This document shows positions 1 to 8,398 of a DNA stretch of 64,000 bases, piece by piece. The first letter of the stretch is position 1, and each line of letters opens with the position of its first letter. The stretch comes from Croceivirga lutea (GTDB lineage: Bacteria; Bacteroidota; Bacteroidia; Flavobacteriales; Flavobacteriaceae), in NCBI RefSeq assembly GCF_014235875.1, contig NZ_JACJUK010000005.1:62001-126000 (forward strand), read 5' to 3'. The notes beneath the pieces were generated by a model. It worked only from the letters and a program-made list of their open reading frames with translations. It did no database searches and had not been told where the DNA came from. Position numbers and translations under genes: made by a program.

Positions 1-756
1 TTAGCAAAAAACTTTTATGTAAGTCCTGAAGATGATTACCACGTTAGAATAGGAAGCAATGAATATTTTGAAATCTTATTCGATGCTAAATACAAAGAAT
101 TGGATGAAAAATTAACAGCCAAAGACCCTTTAAAATTTGAGGATACAAAAAAGTATACTGATAGATTAAAAGCAGCCAAAGCAAAAACAGGATTAAATGA
201 TGCTGTTCGAACAGCTGTGGGCAAATCTATGGGTAAAGATTTAGTAATCGCCTGTATGGATTTTAGTTTTATTGGCGGTTCAATGGGTAGTGTTGTTGGT
301 GAAAAAATAGCCAGAGCTATTGATTATGCTAAGAGAAGAAAACTTCCTTTTTTAATGATTTCTAAATCTGGTGGTGCTAGAATGATGGAGGCAGCTCAAA
401 GTTTAATGCAAATGGCTAAGACTTCAGCAAAACTTGCTCAATTAGCAGAGGCTAGAATTCCATATATTTCGTTATGTACAGACCCAACAACAGGTGGTAC
501 AACAGCATCTTACGCAATGTTAGGAGACATAAATATCTCTGAACCAGGAGCTTTAATTGGTTTTGCTGGCCCGCGTATTGTAAAAGATACTACAGGTAAA
601 GAATTACCAGAAGGTTTTCAAACAGCAGAATTCGTAAAAGAACATGGCTTTTTAGACTTTATAGTTCACAGAAGAGATTTAAAGAAAAAAGTTAACCTGT
701 ATATAGATTTAATTACAAATCAACCCGTACGAAGAGTAGAAGAGCCTGTTGAATAA
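1..756 (+). CDS. accD: Acetyl-CoA carboxylase carboxyltransferase beta subunit, 3' part
   Basis: Partial gene whose 5' end lies before the window; the frame is open from base 1 to the TAA at 754-756. AccD, with AccA, forms the carboxyltransferase that moves the carboxyl group from carboxybiotin to acetyl-CoA, giving malonyl-CoA for fatty acid synthesis in the cytoplasm. The visible part holds the crotonase-like core, including [11 protein letters not shown] and the glycine-rich [16 protein letters not shown] and [10 protein letters not shown] segments typical of AccD. The N-terminal four-cysteine zinc ribbon of the family would lie outside the window and cannot be checked. The stop codon is embedded in an intrinsic terminator, so transcription probably ends here rather than running into rpsO. 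Confidence 0.95.
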   Translation, partial: LAKNFYVSPEDDYHVRIGSNEYFEILFDAKYKELDEKLTAKDPLKFEDTKKYTDRLKAAKAKTGLNDAVRTAVGKSMGKDLVIACMDFSFIGGSMGSVVGEKIARAIDYAKRRKLPFLMISKSGGARMMEAAQSLMQMAKTSAKLAQLAEARIPYISLCTDPTTGGTTASYAMLGDINISEPGALIGFAGPRIVKDTTGKELPEGFQTAEFVKEHGFLDFIVHRRDLKKKVNLYIDLITNQPVRRVEEPVE

Positions 757-770
757 ACAGGCTTTTTTTT
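744..770 (+). terminator. Intrinsic terminator of accD
   Basis: Stem GCCTGTT/AACAGGC with a short loop followed by eight T. It overlaps the last codons and stop of accD. Confidence 0.85.
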
Positions 771-801
771 AAAGAATATTATGTACTCATAGAAAAAGAA
801 C

Positions 802-809
802 TATCTTTA
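802..809 (+). promoter_or_regulatory. Candidate -7 element and 5' hairpin of rpsO
   Basis: TATCTTTA matches the Bacteroidota -7 consensus TAnnTTTG at 7 of 8 positions; no clear TTG lies about 20 bases upstream. Just downstream, CCTGATTT (813-820) and AAATCAGG (827-834) form an 8-bp stem with a 6-base loop in the rpsO leader. Both assignments are inferred from sequence alone. Confidence 0.35.
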
Positions 810-863
810 CGCCCTGATTTTTAGCTAAATCAGGTACATAATAATCATTTTAATAATATTGGC

Positions 864-1133
864 ATGTATTTAACCAAAGAAGTAAAAAAAGAAATTTTCA
901 AGAAACACGGGGGCTCAGAAGGCAACACCGGTTCAACAGAAGGTCAGATTGCGTTGTTCACGCACCGTATCAACCATTTGACGCAACACTTAAGACAAAA
1001 CCATAAAGATTACGCTACAGAGCGTTCTTTAGTGGCATTAGTAGGTAAAAGACGTAGTCTTTTAGATTACTTAAAGAAAAAAGATATTGCAAAATACAGA
1101 GCTTTAATTAAAGAGCTAGGTATCAGAAAATAA
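864..1133 (+). CDS. rpsO: 30S ribosomal protein S15
   Basis: 89 residues, the usual S15 length. S15 is a primary 16S rRNA-binding protein that nucleates the small-subunit platform. The family features are clear: an N-terminal helix, the TGSTEGQIALFTHRINHLTQHL segment (here split by eye as TGSTEGQIALFT then RINHLTQHL), and the KDYATERSL and LVGKRRSLLDYLKK motifs. It stands between terminators and is probably transcribed alone. Its order before pnp is the same as in many bacteria, but here about 200 bases with a terminator separate the two genes. A hairpin in the leader could serve autoregulation, as S15 does in other bacteria; this is inference. Confidence 0.98.
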   Translation: MYLTKEVKKEIFKKHGGSEGNTGSTEGQIALFTHRINHLTQHLRQNHKDYATERSLVALVGKRRSLLDYLKKKDIAKYRALIKELGIRK

Positions 1134-1140
1134 AAATTTT

Positions 1141-1169
1141 GGGGAGGCTTTAGCTTCCCCATTTTTTTT
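1141..1169 (+). terminator. Intrinsic terminator of rpsO
   Basis: GGGGAGGCT and AGCTTCCCC form a strong stem (one G-T pair), followed by a run of eight T. It lies 8 bases after the rpsO stop. Confidence 0.9.
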
Positions 1170-1212
1170 GCTTTTTCAATTAAAAAGTAATTTTAGTCCT
1201 GAAATTCGTAAT

Positions 1213-1245
1213 TTTGGGCAACACAAAAAGCTACACTTAGTTTTT
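1213..1245 (+). promoter_or_regulatory. Candidate promoter of pnp
   Basis: TTG at 1214-1216, 21 bases, then TAGTTTTT at 1238-1245 (7 of 8 to TAnnTTTG). A start near 1250-1252 would give an 86-88 base leader that begins with the structured region described next. Confidence 0.45.
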
Positions 1246-1247
1246 CA

Positions 1248-1323
1248 TTGGTCTACACACAACAACACAACCCTATTGCCAGGACGGCAAAGACCAAATG
1301 TTTAATTAATCCCAACAATAGGG
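1248..1323 (+). promoter_or_regulatory. Structured 5' leader of pnp with competing stems
   Basis: Seen: TTGGTCT (1248-1254) is complementary to AGACCAA (1291-1297); inside it TTGCC (1276-1280) pairs with GGCAA (1286-1290). An alternative 8-bp perfect stem joins CCCTATTG (1271-1278) to CAATAGGG (1316-1323), 14 bases before the pnp start. The second stem overlaps the inner hairpin and is topologically incompatible with the first. Known: PNPase represses its own mRNA through a leader stem in Escherichia coli. Inference: this leader may serve autoregulation or a conformational switch. Confidence 0.5.
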
Positions 1324-1337
1324 ATACATTTTAATTT

Positions 1338-3578
1338 ATGATTCCAAAAACTTTTAAAGAGGTCATAGACCTAGGTGATGGTAGAGAAATTTCTATCGAA
1401 ACCGGAAAATTAGCAAAACAAGCACATGGCTCTGTAGTAGTTCAATGTGGCAAAAGCATGTTGCTTTGCACCGTAGTTTCTAACTACCACGCAGCAGATG
1501 TTGACTTTTTACCTTTAACAGTAGACTATCGAGAAAAATTTGCCGCTGCAGGTAGATATCCAGGTGGTTTTTTTAAGCGTGAAGCTAGACCAAGCGATGG
1601 TGAAGTATTAACCATGCGTTTAGTAGATCGTGTTTTAAGGCCCTTGTTTCCAAAAGACTATCACTCAGAAACACAGGTGATGATTCAATTAATGTCTCAT
1701 GATGAAGACGTTATGCCAGATGCTATGGCTGGTTTAGCCGCATCTGCTGCGCTACAGCTATCAGATATTCCTTTTGAATGTGCAATTTCTGAAGTACGCG
1801 TTGGCCGTGTTAATGGTGAATTTGTTATCAATCCATCTTACAAACAATTAGAAGAATCAGACATTGATATGGTTATTGGTGCCTCTGCAGATTCTGTAAT
1901 GATGGTTGAGGGTGAAATGAGCGAGATTTCTGAAGAAGAAATGGTAGAAGCTATCAAATTTGCTCATGAAGCTATTAAAGTTCAATGTGCCGCTCAGACC
2001 AGACTAGCAGAAGCCTTTGGCAAGAAAGAAGTAAGGGAGTATGAGCCAGAAGCTGCTGATGAAGAATTACAAAAGAAAATTCATGACCTAGCTTACGATA
2101 AAGTTTATGAAGTTGCAAAAGCAGGTTCATCTAAAAAAGAAAGAAGTCAAGCTTTTTCTGAAATCAAAGAAGCTATAAAAGAAAGTTTCACAGAAGAAGA
2201 ACAAGAAGAATACGGGGCTTTAATTTCTAAGTACTATCACAAAGCTGAAAAAGAAGCAGTACGTAACTTAACGTTAGACGAAGGTTTACGTTTAGATGGT
2301 AGAAAAACTACTGATATTCGCCCAATTTGGTGTGAGATAGATTATTTACCATCCGTTCATGGTTCATCAATCTTTACACGTGGTGAAACTCAAGCATTAG
2401 CAACCGTAACTTTAGGAACTTCAAGAGAAGCAAATCAAATAGATATGCCTTCTTATGAAGGTGAAGAACGTTTTTATTTACACTACAACTTCCCGCCTTT
2501 CTCAACAGGTGAAGCCAGACCAATACGTGGAACATCTAGAAGAGAAGTTGGTCACGGTAACTTAGCACAACGTGCCCTTAAAAGAATGGTTCCAGAAGAC
2601 TGCCCATATACCGTACGTGTTGTTTCTGAAATTTTAGAATCTAACGGTTCATCATCAATGGCTACGGTTTGTTCAGGTACAATGGCAATGATGGACGCTG
2701 GTGTACAATTAATTAAACCTGTATCTGGTATTGCTATGGGTCTAATTACAGACGCTGACTCTGGAAAATTCGCAGTATTATCAGATATTCTAGGAGATGA
2801 AGACCATTTAGGTGATATGGACTTTAAAGTAACTGGTACAGAAGATGGTATCACAGCTTGCCAAATGGATATTAAAGTAAAAGGGCTTTCTTATGAAATT
2901 CTTACGCAGGCTTTAAAACAAGCGCATGACGGAAGATTACATATCTTAAAGCATCTTACAGATACTATAGAAGCTCCAAGAGCAGAAGTTAAAGCGCATG
3001 CTCCAAAAATGGTAACCAGAGTAATACCAGGTGAATATATTGGTGCACTTATAGGTAAAGGTGGTGAAGTTATTCAAGAGCTTCAGAAAACTACCGAAAC
3101 TACTATCGTAATTAATGAAGACCCAGATACTGAAGAAGGCATTGTTGAAATTTTAGGTACCAATCAAGAAGGTATTGATGCTGTTTTAGCAAAAATCGAT
3201 GCCTTAATGTTCAAACCAGAAGTTGGTAGCATATACGAAGTAAAAGTTACCAAAGTAATTGAATTTGGAGCTGTAGTAGAATATGTTGATGCCCCGGGTA
3301 ACGATGTATTATTACATATTTCTGAATTAGCTTGGGAACGTACCAATAATGTAGAAGATGTGGTAAAAGTTGGTGATGTTATCGACGTTAAATACTTTGG
3401 TTTTGACCCTAGAACAAGAAAAGAAAAAGTATCTAGAAAGGCATTATTACCAAAACCAGAAGGTTACGAAGAAAGAAAACCAAGAAGAGATAAAGACGGT
3501 GGTAACCGCAGAAATAATGATCGTAGAGGTGGTGGAAATCGTGACAATCGCGATAGAAAACCAAGAAATGAGGACTAA
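1338..3578 (+). CDS. pnp: Polynucleotide phosphorylase
   Basis: 746 residues, full length. PNPase is a phosphorolytic 3'-5' exoribonuclease that degrades mRNA to nucleoside diphosphates. Order of domains: first RNase PH-like domain (about 1-225), helical linker, second catalytic RNase PH domain (about 310-540) with [12 protein letters not shown]-type and [20 protein letters not shown] active-site loops, KH domain with [13 protein letters not shown] (about 560-620), S1 domain (about 630-700), and a basic, Gly/Arg/Asn-rich disordered tail ending near [17 protein letters not shown]. The tail is typical of Bacteroidota PNPase and probably binds RNA. The gene follows a structured leader and ends before a symmetrical terminator. 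Confidence 0.98.
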   Translation: MIPKTFKEVIDLGDGREISIETGKLAKQAHGSVVVQCGKSMLLCTVVSNYHAADVDFLPLTVDYREKFAAAGRYPGGFFKREARPSDGEVLTMRLVDRVLRPLFPKDYHSETQVMIQLMSHDEDVMPDAMAGLAASAALQLSDIPFECAISEVRVGRVNGEFVINPSYKQLEESDIDMVIGASADSVMMVEGEMSEISEEEMVEAIKFAHEAIKVQCAAQTRLAEAFGKKEVREYEPEAADEELQKKIHDLAYDKVYEVAKAGSSKKERSQAFSEIKEAIKESFTEEEQEEYGALISKYYHKAEKEAVRNLTLDEGLRLDGRKTTDIRPIWCEIDYLPSVHGSSIFTRGETQALATVTLGTSREANQIDMPSYEGEERFYLHYNFPPFSTGEARPIRGTSRREVGHGNLAQRALKRMVPEDCPYTVRVVSEILESNGSSSMATVCSGTMAMMDAGVQLIKPVSGIAMGLITDADSGKFAVLSDILGDEDHLGDMDFKVTGTEDGITACQMDIKVKGLSYEILTQALKQAHDGRLHILKHLTDTIEAPRAEVKAHAPKMVTRVIPGEYIGALIGKGGEVIQELQKTTETTIVINEDPDTEEGIVEILGTNQEGIDAVLAKIDALMFKPEVGSIYEVKVTKVIEFGAVVEYVDAPGNDVLLHISELAWERTNNVEDVVKVGDVIDVKYFGFDPRTRKEKVSRKALLPKPEGYEERKPRRDKDGGNRRNNDRRGGGNRDNRDRKPRNED

Positions 3579-3603
3579 GTATCCATTAAATAAATGATTA
3601 AAA

Positions 3604-3632
3604 AGCCCCAACAAATTTGTTGGGGCTTTTTC
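3604..3632 (+). terminator. Terminator of pnp
   Basis: AGCCCCAACAAA pairs perfectly with TTTGTTGGGGCT (3604-3627) and is followed by T residues; A residues precede it, so it could act in both directions. Confidence 0.9.
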
Positions 3633-3646
3633 TATTTACAATTTTT

Positions 3647-3679
3647 TTTTGAAATAAAGTTTACCAAAATGTAACTTTT
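3647..3679 (+). promoter_or_regulatory. Candidate promoter of rpoD
   Basis: TTTTG ending at 3651, 20 bases, then TAACTTTT (3672-3679; 7 of 8 to TAnnTTTG). The spacing is that expected of Bacteroidota primary-sigma promoters. Confidence 0.5.
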
Positions 3680-3746
3680 TTAGTTTTTCTACGTATTACT
3701 ATATGCAGGCATTTGCAAAATCAATTTTTAGAAAGGATTTTTTTAG

Positions 3747-4610
3747 ATGAGACAGTTAAAAATTACAAAACAGGTTACCAATAGGGAAACCGCTTCGTTG
3801 GACAAATATTTGCAGGAGATTGGTAAGGTAGATTTAATTACCGCCGAAGAAGAAGTAGAATTAGCCCAACGCATTAAAGCTGGTGATCAACGTGCTCTAG
3901 AGAAGCTTACAAAAGCAAACCTAAGGTTCGTGGTATCAGTAGCTAAACAATACCAAAATCAAGGTTTAACCTTACCAGATTTAATTAATGAAGGTAACTT
4001 AGGTCTTATTAAAGCCGCACAACGTTTTGATGAAACACGTGGTTTTAAATTTATCTCTTATGCGGTATGGTGGATTCGTCAGTCTATTCTACAAGCATTA
4101 GCAGAACAGTCTCGTATTGTACGTCTACCGTTAAATAAAATTGGTAGTATAAATAAGATTAATAAAACGTTTGCATTTTTAGAGCAAGCCCACGAGCGTA
4201 TGCCCTCTGCAGAAGAAATTGCAAAAGAATTAGATATGACCGTTGAAGATGTTAAGCAGTCGCTTAAAAATTCAGGTCGTCACGTATCTATGGATGCCCC
4301 GTTAATTGATGGTGAAGATTCCAACCTTTATGATGTTTTACGTAGTGGTGAATCTCCAAATCCAGATAAAGATTTATTACATGAATCTTTAAGAACTGAG
4401 ATTGAACGTGCATTAGAAACCTTAACTCCTAGAGAGGCAGACGTAATTCGATTGTATTTTGGCCTAGCTGGTCAACATAGTATGACGTTAGAAGAAATTG
4501 GAGAAACCTTTGACCTTACAAGAGAAAGGGTTAGACAAATTAAAGAAAAAGCAATTCGTAGGTTAAAACATACATCAAGAAGTAAAATTCTTAAAACATA
4601 CTTAGGATAA
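3747..4610 (+). CDS. rpoD: Primary RNA polymerase sigma factor (RpoD/SigA type)
   Basis: 287 residues, much shorter than proteobacterial RpoD because region 1.1 and the non-conserved region are absent, which is normal for Bacteroidota. Region 1.2 is at about 18-50 ([18 protein letters not shown]), region 2 at about 55-125 with LIKAAQRFD and [15 protein letters not shown], region 3 around 130-210, and region 4 at 220-285 with the helix-turn-helix [24 protein letters not shown] (read as [10 protein letters not shown] plus [13 protein letters not shown]). It directs core polymerase to housekeeping promoters of the TTG/TAnnTTTG type. A stand-alone gene with its own promoter and two terminators behind it. 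Confidence 0.97.
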   Translation: MRQLKITKQVTNRETASLDKYLQEIGKVDLITAEEEVELAQRIKAGDQRALEKLTKANLRFVVSVAKQYQNQGLTLPDLINEGNLGLIKAAQRFDETRGFKFISYAVWWIRQSILQALAEQSRIVRLPLNKIGSINKINKTFAFLEQAHERMPSAEEIAKELDMTVEDVKQSLKNSGRHVSMDAPLIDGEDSNLYDVLRSGESPNPDKDLLHESLRTEIERALETLTPREADVIRLYFGLAGQHSMTLEEIGETFDLTRERVRQIKEKAIRRLKHTSRSKILKTYLG

Positions 4611-4681
4611 TAGTATTTTTAAGTAGTTAAAGTTTACTTAAATTGCTTAACTGGCAGGAAAATTGTATTTTTACTAGATAT

Positions 4682-4709
4682 AACAGTTTATCATGACTGT
4701 TCGTTTTTT
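4682..4709 (+). terminator. First terminator behind rpoD
   Basis: AACAGT (4682-4687) pairs with ACTGTT (4696-4701) and is followed two bases later by TTTTTT. Weaker than the second hairpin just downstream. Confidence 0.5.
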
Positions 4710-4720
4710 GATTGATGAAT

Positions 4721-4748
4721 AAACTCCGGCTGATTACCGGAGTTTTTT
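4721..4748 (+). terminator. Second terminator behind rpoD
   Basis: AAACTCCGG and CCGGAGTTT form a 9-bp stem with a 7-base loop and a T run. Confidence 0.85.
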
Positions 4749-4774
4749 CATTTTTAGACCTTTGGTAGTTTAGC

Positions 4775-4782
4775 TACTTTTG
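4775..4782 (+). promoter_or_regulatory. Candidate -7 element of rpe
   Basis: TACTTTTG is an exact match to TAnnTTTG and ends 4 bases before the rpe ATG at 4787. If used, the transcript would be leaderless or nearly so. No TTG lies at the expected distance upstream, so confidence is limited. Confidence 0.4.
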
Positions 4783-4786
4783 TACT

Positions 4787-5446
4787 ATGAAACAAAACCT
4801 AGTAGCACCCTCACTTTTAGCGGCAGACTTCGCCAATTTACAACGTGATATTGAAATGGTAAACCAATCAGAAGCAGACTGGTTTCATATAGATGTTATG
4901 GATGGGGTATTTGTTCCAAATATTTCATTCGGAATGCCTGTAATAAAAGCTATTTCTAAACATGCAAAAAAACCATTAGATGTGCATTTAATGATTGTTG
5001 ACCCTGACAGGTACATCAAAGCTTTTGCAGATTTAGGCGCTACTATTTTAACAGTTCACTATGAGGCTTGCACACACCTACATCGAACATTACAGGCCAT
5101 AAAGGCAAGCGGTATTAAGGCGGGAGTTGCCCTAAATCCACACACATCAGTAAAACTATTAGAAGATACAATTCAAGACATTGATTTGGTTTGTATGATG
5201 AGTGTTAATCCTGGCTTTGGAGGACAGTCTTTTATAGAAAATACTTACCAAAAAGTGAGTGATTTAAAAGAAATCATCATCAAAAAAAATGCGAACACCT
5301 TAATTGAAATTGATGGAGGTGTAAGTTCGAAAAATGCAAAACAACTTATAGCAGCAGGAGCTAATGTATTGGTAGCAGGTAGTTTTGTATTTGGCAGCGA
5401 TAACCCTACAGCTACCATAAAAAATTTAAAAGAAATAATTGCTTAA
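4787..5446 (+). CDS. rpe: Ribulose-phosphate 3-epimerase
   Basis: 219 residues, standard length. Interconverts ribulose 5-phosphate and xylulose 5-phosphate in the pentose phosphate pathway. TIM-barrel signatures are present: APSLLAADFANL at the N terminus, FHIDVMDGVFVPNISFG with the metal-binding His and Asp, DVHLMIVDP, the MSVNPGFGGQSFIE phosphate loop, and EIDGGVSSKNA. Its stop codon overlaps the next start as TAATG at 5444-5448, so the downstream reductase is probably translationally coupled to it. Confidence 0.97.
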   Translation: MKQNLVAPSLLAADFANLQRDIEMVNQSEADWFHIDVMDGVFVPNISFGMPVIKAISKHAKKPLDVHLMIVDPDRYIKAFADLGATILTVHYEACTHLHRTLQAIKASGIKAGVALNPHTSVKLLEDTIQDIDLVCMMSVNPGFGGQSFIENTYQKVSDLKEIIIKKNANTLIEIDGGVSSKNAKQLIAAGANVLVAGSFVFGSDNPTATIKNLKEIIA

Positions 5447-6423
5447 TGAAGCATTTTGATGTAATCATTATCGGAGGTGGACCTATTGGAATAGCATGCG
5501 GATTAGAAGCAAAGAAAAACGGACTATCCTATGCAATTCTTGAAAAAGGGCCTATAGTAAATTCGCTTTTTAACTACCCCATAAATATGCAGTTTTTCTC
5601 TTCTTCTGAAAAGTTAGAGATAGACCAGATTCCGTTTATAAGTAAAGAAGCAAAACCCAAAAGAAACGAAGCATTAGAATACTACCGAAGAATAGTAACC
5701 TCTAATGATTTAAATATGCATTTGTTTGAAAAGGTAGAGAAGGTTAGTAAAGTTGAACAAGAATTTCAAATTAACACTTCAATAAACAATTACATAGCAA
5801 GCAATGTTATCGTAGCTACTGGTTTTTATGATTTACCAAATAAAATTAATGTTCCTGGTGAAGATTTACCAAAAGTATCTCACTATTATAAAGACCCTCA
5901 TTTTTATGCCAGTCAAAAATTAGCTGTAATTGGGGCAAGCAACTCAGCAATAGACGCAGCTTTAGAATGTTATCGAAAAGGTTCAGACGTTACTTTAATA
6001 ATCCGTGGACCAGAAGTTGGCCAACGAGTAAAATATTGGGTAAGACCAGATATAATTAATCGTATTAAAGAAGGAAGCATAACGGCTTACTACAATTCTG
6101 AGGTTACATCGATTCTAGAAAAAGAAATCACTATAAAAACTCCAGAAGGTGAAAAGACAATAGCTAACGACTTTGTATTAGCCCTTACCGGTTACATGCC
6201 AAATTTTGAGTTTCTTGAAGCATTAGGAATTGAATTATCTAAGGATGAAAAAAGACTTCCTAATTATGACCAAGAAACCATGGAAACCAATATTGAAGGC
6301 TTATACCTAGCAGGTGTTATTTGTGGTGGTATGGAAACTCACAAATGGTTTATTGAAAATTCTAGAATACACGCTCCCATGATTATCAACCATATACTAG
6401 ATAAGAATTCCGAAAAGGTTTAA
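5446..6423 (+). CDS. YpdA-family FAD/NAD(P)-dependent disulfide reductase
   Basis: 325 residues, matching the YpdA/Bdr family, the proposed NADPH-dependent reductase of bacillithiol disulfide in low-GC Gram-positives and some Bacteroidota. An FAD-binding Rossmann motif IIGGGPIGIACGLEAKK opens the protein, and a second nucleotide-binding motif VIGASNSAIDAALEC is near residue 160. The N-terminal region has the ILEKGPIVNSLFNYP segment typical of the family. It lacks the CxxC redox pair of thioredoxin reductase. It overlaps rpe by one base. Whether this organism makes bacillithiol cannot be judged from the window. Confidence 0.85.
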   Translation: MKHFDVIIIGGGPIGIACGLEAKKNGLSYAILEKGPIVNSLFNYPINMQFFSSSEKLEIDQIPFISKEAKPKRNEALEYYRRIVTSNDLNMHLFEKVEKVSKVEQEFQINTSINNYIASNVIVATGFYDLPNKINVPGEDLPKVSHYYKDPHFYASQKLAVIGASNSAIDAALECYRKGSDVTLIIRGPEVGQRVKYWVRPDIINRIKEGSITAYYNSEVTSILEKEITIKTPEGEKTIANDFVLALTGYMPNFEFLEALGIELSKDEKRLPNYDQETMETNIEGLYLAGVICGGMETHKWFIENSRIHAPMIINHILDKNSEKV

Positions 6424-6495
6424 AAGAAATATTTTACTATTGCTGGCGTTATTAGTCTAGACAACAATTAGTGTCTCTTAATTAAAGACTACATC

Positions 6496-6783
6496 ATGAA
6501 AAAAAATATATTAAAAACGCTTGCTTTTTCGGCATTATTTTTTGGTTTCACGCAGGCTAAAGCGCAAATGAAAAAACAAGAAGCAGCCCTAGAAAAAGTT
6601 TCTGTAGAAAACGTTCTTGAACAAATGGATGAGAACAAAGATGAAAAAATTTCATTTGAAGAAGCTCAAGGACCAATGAAACTGCATTTCAACAAATTAG
6701 ATGCCAACAAAGATGGTTTTCTAACAGCTGAAGAAATAAAAGATAAGAAAGTTCCTAAAATGCTTAGCAAGAAAGATAATTAG
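6496..6783 (+). CDS. Secreted EF-hand protein
   Basis: 95 residues. A signal peptide (KKNILKTLAFSALFFGFTQA, cleavage near AKAQ) is followed by two calcium-binding EF-hand loops: DENKDEKISFEEA (about 45-57) and DANKDGFLTAEE (about 75-86), each with acidic or polar residues at positions 1, 3, 5 and 12. Probably a small periplasmic or exported calcium-binding protein of unknown role. It ends 4 bases inside the convergent glycerate kinase gene. Single gene, no obvious partners. Confidence 0.8.
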   Translation: MKKNILKTLAFSALFFGFTQAKAQMKKQEAALEKVSVENVLEQMDENKDEKISFEEAQGPMKLHFNKLDANKDGFLTAEEIKDKKVPKMLSKKDN

Positions 6784-7913
6784 GCATTTTTAGAATTAAG
6801 CAACTGTAAAAAATTAAATGTTGCAAAAGACAAATTAGTAGAGGCATTTTCCAATGCCTCTTTTTTTGTGCTTATGCCTTTACTTACAGAAACGGCATAG
6901 TTTATTCCCATTTCTTGTTGTTCACTTACAGAAAGTTCTACGCCCCCACAAAACGCAGCTACTGGTATATTGAATTTCTTTGCAGATTCAATAACGCCAC
7001 CAATTGTTTTACCAGATTTTGTTTGCGTATCTAAATTACCCTCTCCTGTGATAATCCAATCTGTATTTTTTAAATGCGATTCAAAGTTGGCTATATCTTT
7101 AACCAGGTTAATTCCGGAAACTAAAGTTCCATTTAAAAAAGCAACCGCACCTCCACCGAGTCCACCAGCAGCACCAGCACCTTTAATTTCTTGTAGATTT
7201 ACGTTAAAGTTGTTAGCTATTATAGCGGCAAAACTTCGTAATCCGTTATCTAAATCTTCAATCTCTTGATCAGTTGCTCCTTTTTGTTTGGCAAAAACCT
7301 TTGCCGCTCCATTTTCTCCATAAAAAGGGTTAGTAACATCACAAGCAATTTTAACGGTAACCTGATTTATAACTGAATTTATTGGCCTTTCAATTTTTTC
7401 AACTTTAATCAGATTTTCACCAATAGGTTTTAACTCTTCACCTTTAGCATCTAAAAATTTAAACCCAAGCGCATTGGCAACTCCCATTCCAGCATCATTG
7501 GTTGCGCTACCGCCAATACCTAAAATAATTTCTTCAACCCCCCTAGTAATTGCATCTAAAATTAACTGTCCAGTGCCTAAAGTAGTGGCCTTTTTACAAT
7601 CCAACTCATTGCTTTGTACTGTACGGTAACCAGAAGCTACAGACATTTCGATAAATGCGGTTTTACCATCCCCTGAAATTAAGTAGGTGGCTACTATAGG
7701 TCTAAAAAATGGGTCAGCCACAGTAAGGCTAATTTCACTGGCATTTAGATAAGTCTTTACTACTTCTAAAGTACCATCTCCCCCATCAGCAAGCGGAAGT
7801 TTTACTATTTCGGAATTAGGAAATACGTAACGAATTTCAGTAGCCACTAAGCTGCAAAACTCGTCTCCTGTTAAAGAACCTTTAAATTTATCTGGGGCAA
7901 TAACAAACTTCAT
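6780..7913 (-). CDS. Glycerate kinase, GarK/GlxK type
   Basis: 377 residues, full length for the GarK/GlxK family, which phosphorylates D-glycerate to 2- or 3-phosphoglycerate. Family hallmarks: MKFVIAPDKFKGSLTG at the N terminus, LPLADGGDGTLEV, the long IILGIGGSATNDAGMG loop, GAGAAGGLGGG, and DWIITGEGNLDTQTKSGKT. Start is the ATG at 7911-7913. It converges on the EF-hand gene with a 4-base overlap. No glyoxylate or tartronate genes are adjacent, so the metabolic context is not defined by neighbours. Confidence 0.93.
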   Translation of the reverse strand: MKFVIAPDKFKGSLTGDEFCSLVATEIRYVFPNSEIVKLPLADGGDGTLEVVKTYLNASEISLTVADPFFRPIVATYLISGDGKTAFIEMSVASGYRTVQSNELDCKKATTLGTGQLILDAITRGVEEIILGIGGSATNDAGMGVANALGFKFLDAKGEELKPIGENLIKVEKIERPINSVINQVTVKIACDVTNPFYGENGAAKVFAKQKGATDQEIEDLDNGLRSFAAIIANNFNVNLQEIKGAGAAGGLGGGAVAFLNGTLVSGINLVKDIANFESHLKNTDWIITGEGNLDTQTKSGKTIGGVIESAKKFNIPVAAFCGGVELSVSEQQEMGINYAVSVSKGISTKKEALENASTNLSFATFNFLQLLNSKNA

Positions 7914-8113
7914 AAGATAAAAATAAACTAGAAATTTTTCATTAAACCTTATAATATTATTATAAAACTAGAATTCTCAATTTTTAATTCCTTTTCTGGC
8001 TTAAAATTTTATCATTTTTGGATTGAATTATTAAAGGATTTATAATCATTGACTTGGTAAGACGAGTTTATCTTTCAAGCCAATATTATATTTGAAAAAG
8101 AAATAATTTTAAA
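7914..8113. other. Intergenic spacer without recognised gene
   Basis: AT-rich sequence upstream of the glycerate kinase gene. No convincing ORF, RNA or terminator was seen; it runs into the repeat pair at 8114-8259. Confidence 0.5.
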
Positions 8114-8158
8114 TCGGGATTGGCTTCACCCATAACTCAAAGCTCTGCTTTGAAAATA
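8114..8158. repeat. Intergenic hairpin repeat, copy 1 (degenerate)
   Basis: About 45 bases, similar to copy 2 at 8215-8259. Shared parts are TCGGGATTGGCTTC, CCCAT, CTCAAAGCTC and GCTTTGAAAATA. The second hairpin, CAAAGC-TCT-GCTTTG, is intact; the first stem is degraded by substitutions. Confidence 0.75.
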
Positions 8159-8214
8159 AAAAACACCACTTACAAATTCCAGAAATCAAACTAATACAAA
8201 AGCTCAATATTAAT

Positions 8215-8259
8215 TCGGGATTGGCTTCGCCCATCCCTCAAAGCTCCGCTTTGAAAATA
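8215..8259. repeat. Intergenic hairpin repeat, copy 2 (intact)
   Basis: Two adjacent hairpins: GGGAT-T-GGC-TTC-GCC-C-ATCCC and CAAAGC-TCC-GCTTTG. Direct orientation relative to copy 1, 101 bases apart. Resembles a REP-like palindromic unit; family size in the genome is unknown from the window. Confidence 0.75.
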
Positions 8260-8270
8260 GTTCAAACAAA

Positions 8271-8302
8271 AAAACGCTCAAGCAAGCTTGGCGTTTTTTC
8301 TT
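8271..8302 (-). terminator. Terminator behind tRNA-Arg
   Basis: On the minus strand AAAAAACGC and GCGTTTTTTT enclose a loop containing AAGCTTGCTT. It lies about 18 bases after the tRNA 3' end and is nearly symmetrical. Confidence 0.75.
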
Positions 8303-8319
8303 ATTGAACTATTTATTCG

Positions 8320-8393
8320 TGACCACGGAGGGATTCAAACCCCCGACCGCTGGAGCCGAAATCCAGTGCTCTATTCAGCTGAGCTACGTGGCC
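8320..8393 (-). tRNA. tRNA-Arg (anticodon TCG)
   Basis: 74 bases forming a complete cloverleaf on the minus strand: acceptor GGCCACG/CGTGGTC (one G-U pair), D stem GCTC/GAGC, anticodon stem CTGGA/TCCAG with loop TTTCGGC (anticodon TCG), five-base variable loop, T stem GGGGG/CCCTC with loop TTTGAAT, discriminator A. CCA is not encoded, so it must be added afterwards. It reads CGA and probably other CGN codons. It lies just downstream of yqeY on the same strand. Confidence 0.95.
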
Positions 8394-8398
8394 TAATG

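Noticed and set aside
3370-3597. ORF of 75 codons overlapping the end of pnp in another frame
   Set aside because: The low-complexity Lys/Glu/Val translation is what the RG-rich tail of pnp gives in a shifted frame.
8114-8259. CRISPR array
   Set aside because: Only two imperfect copies, no regular spacers and no cas genes.
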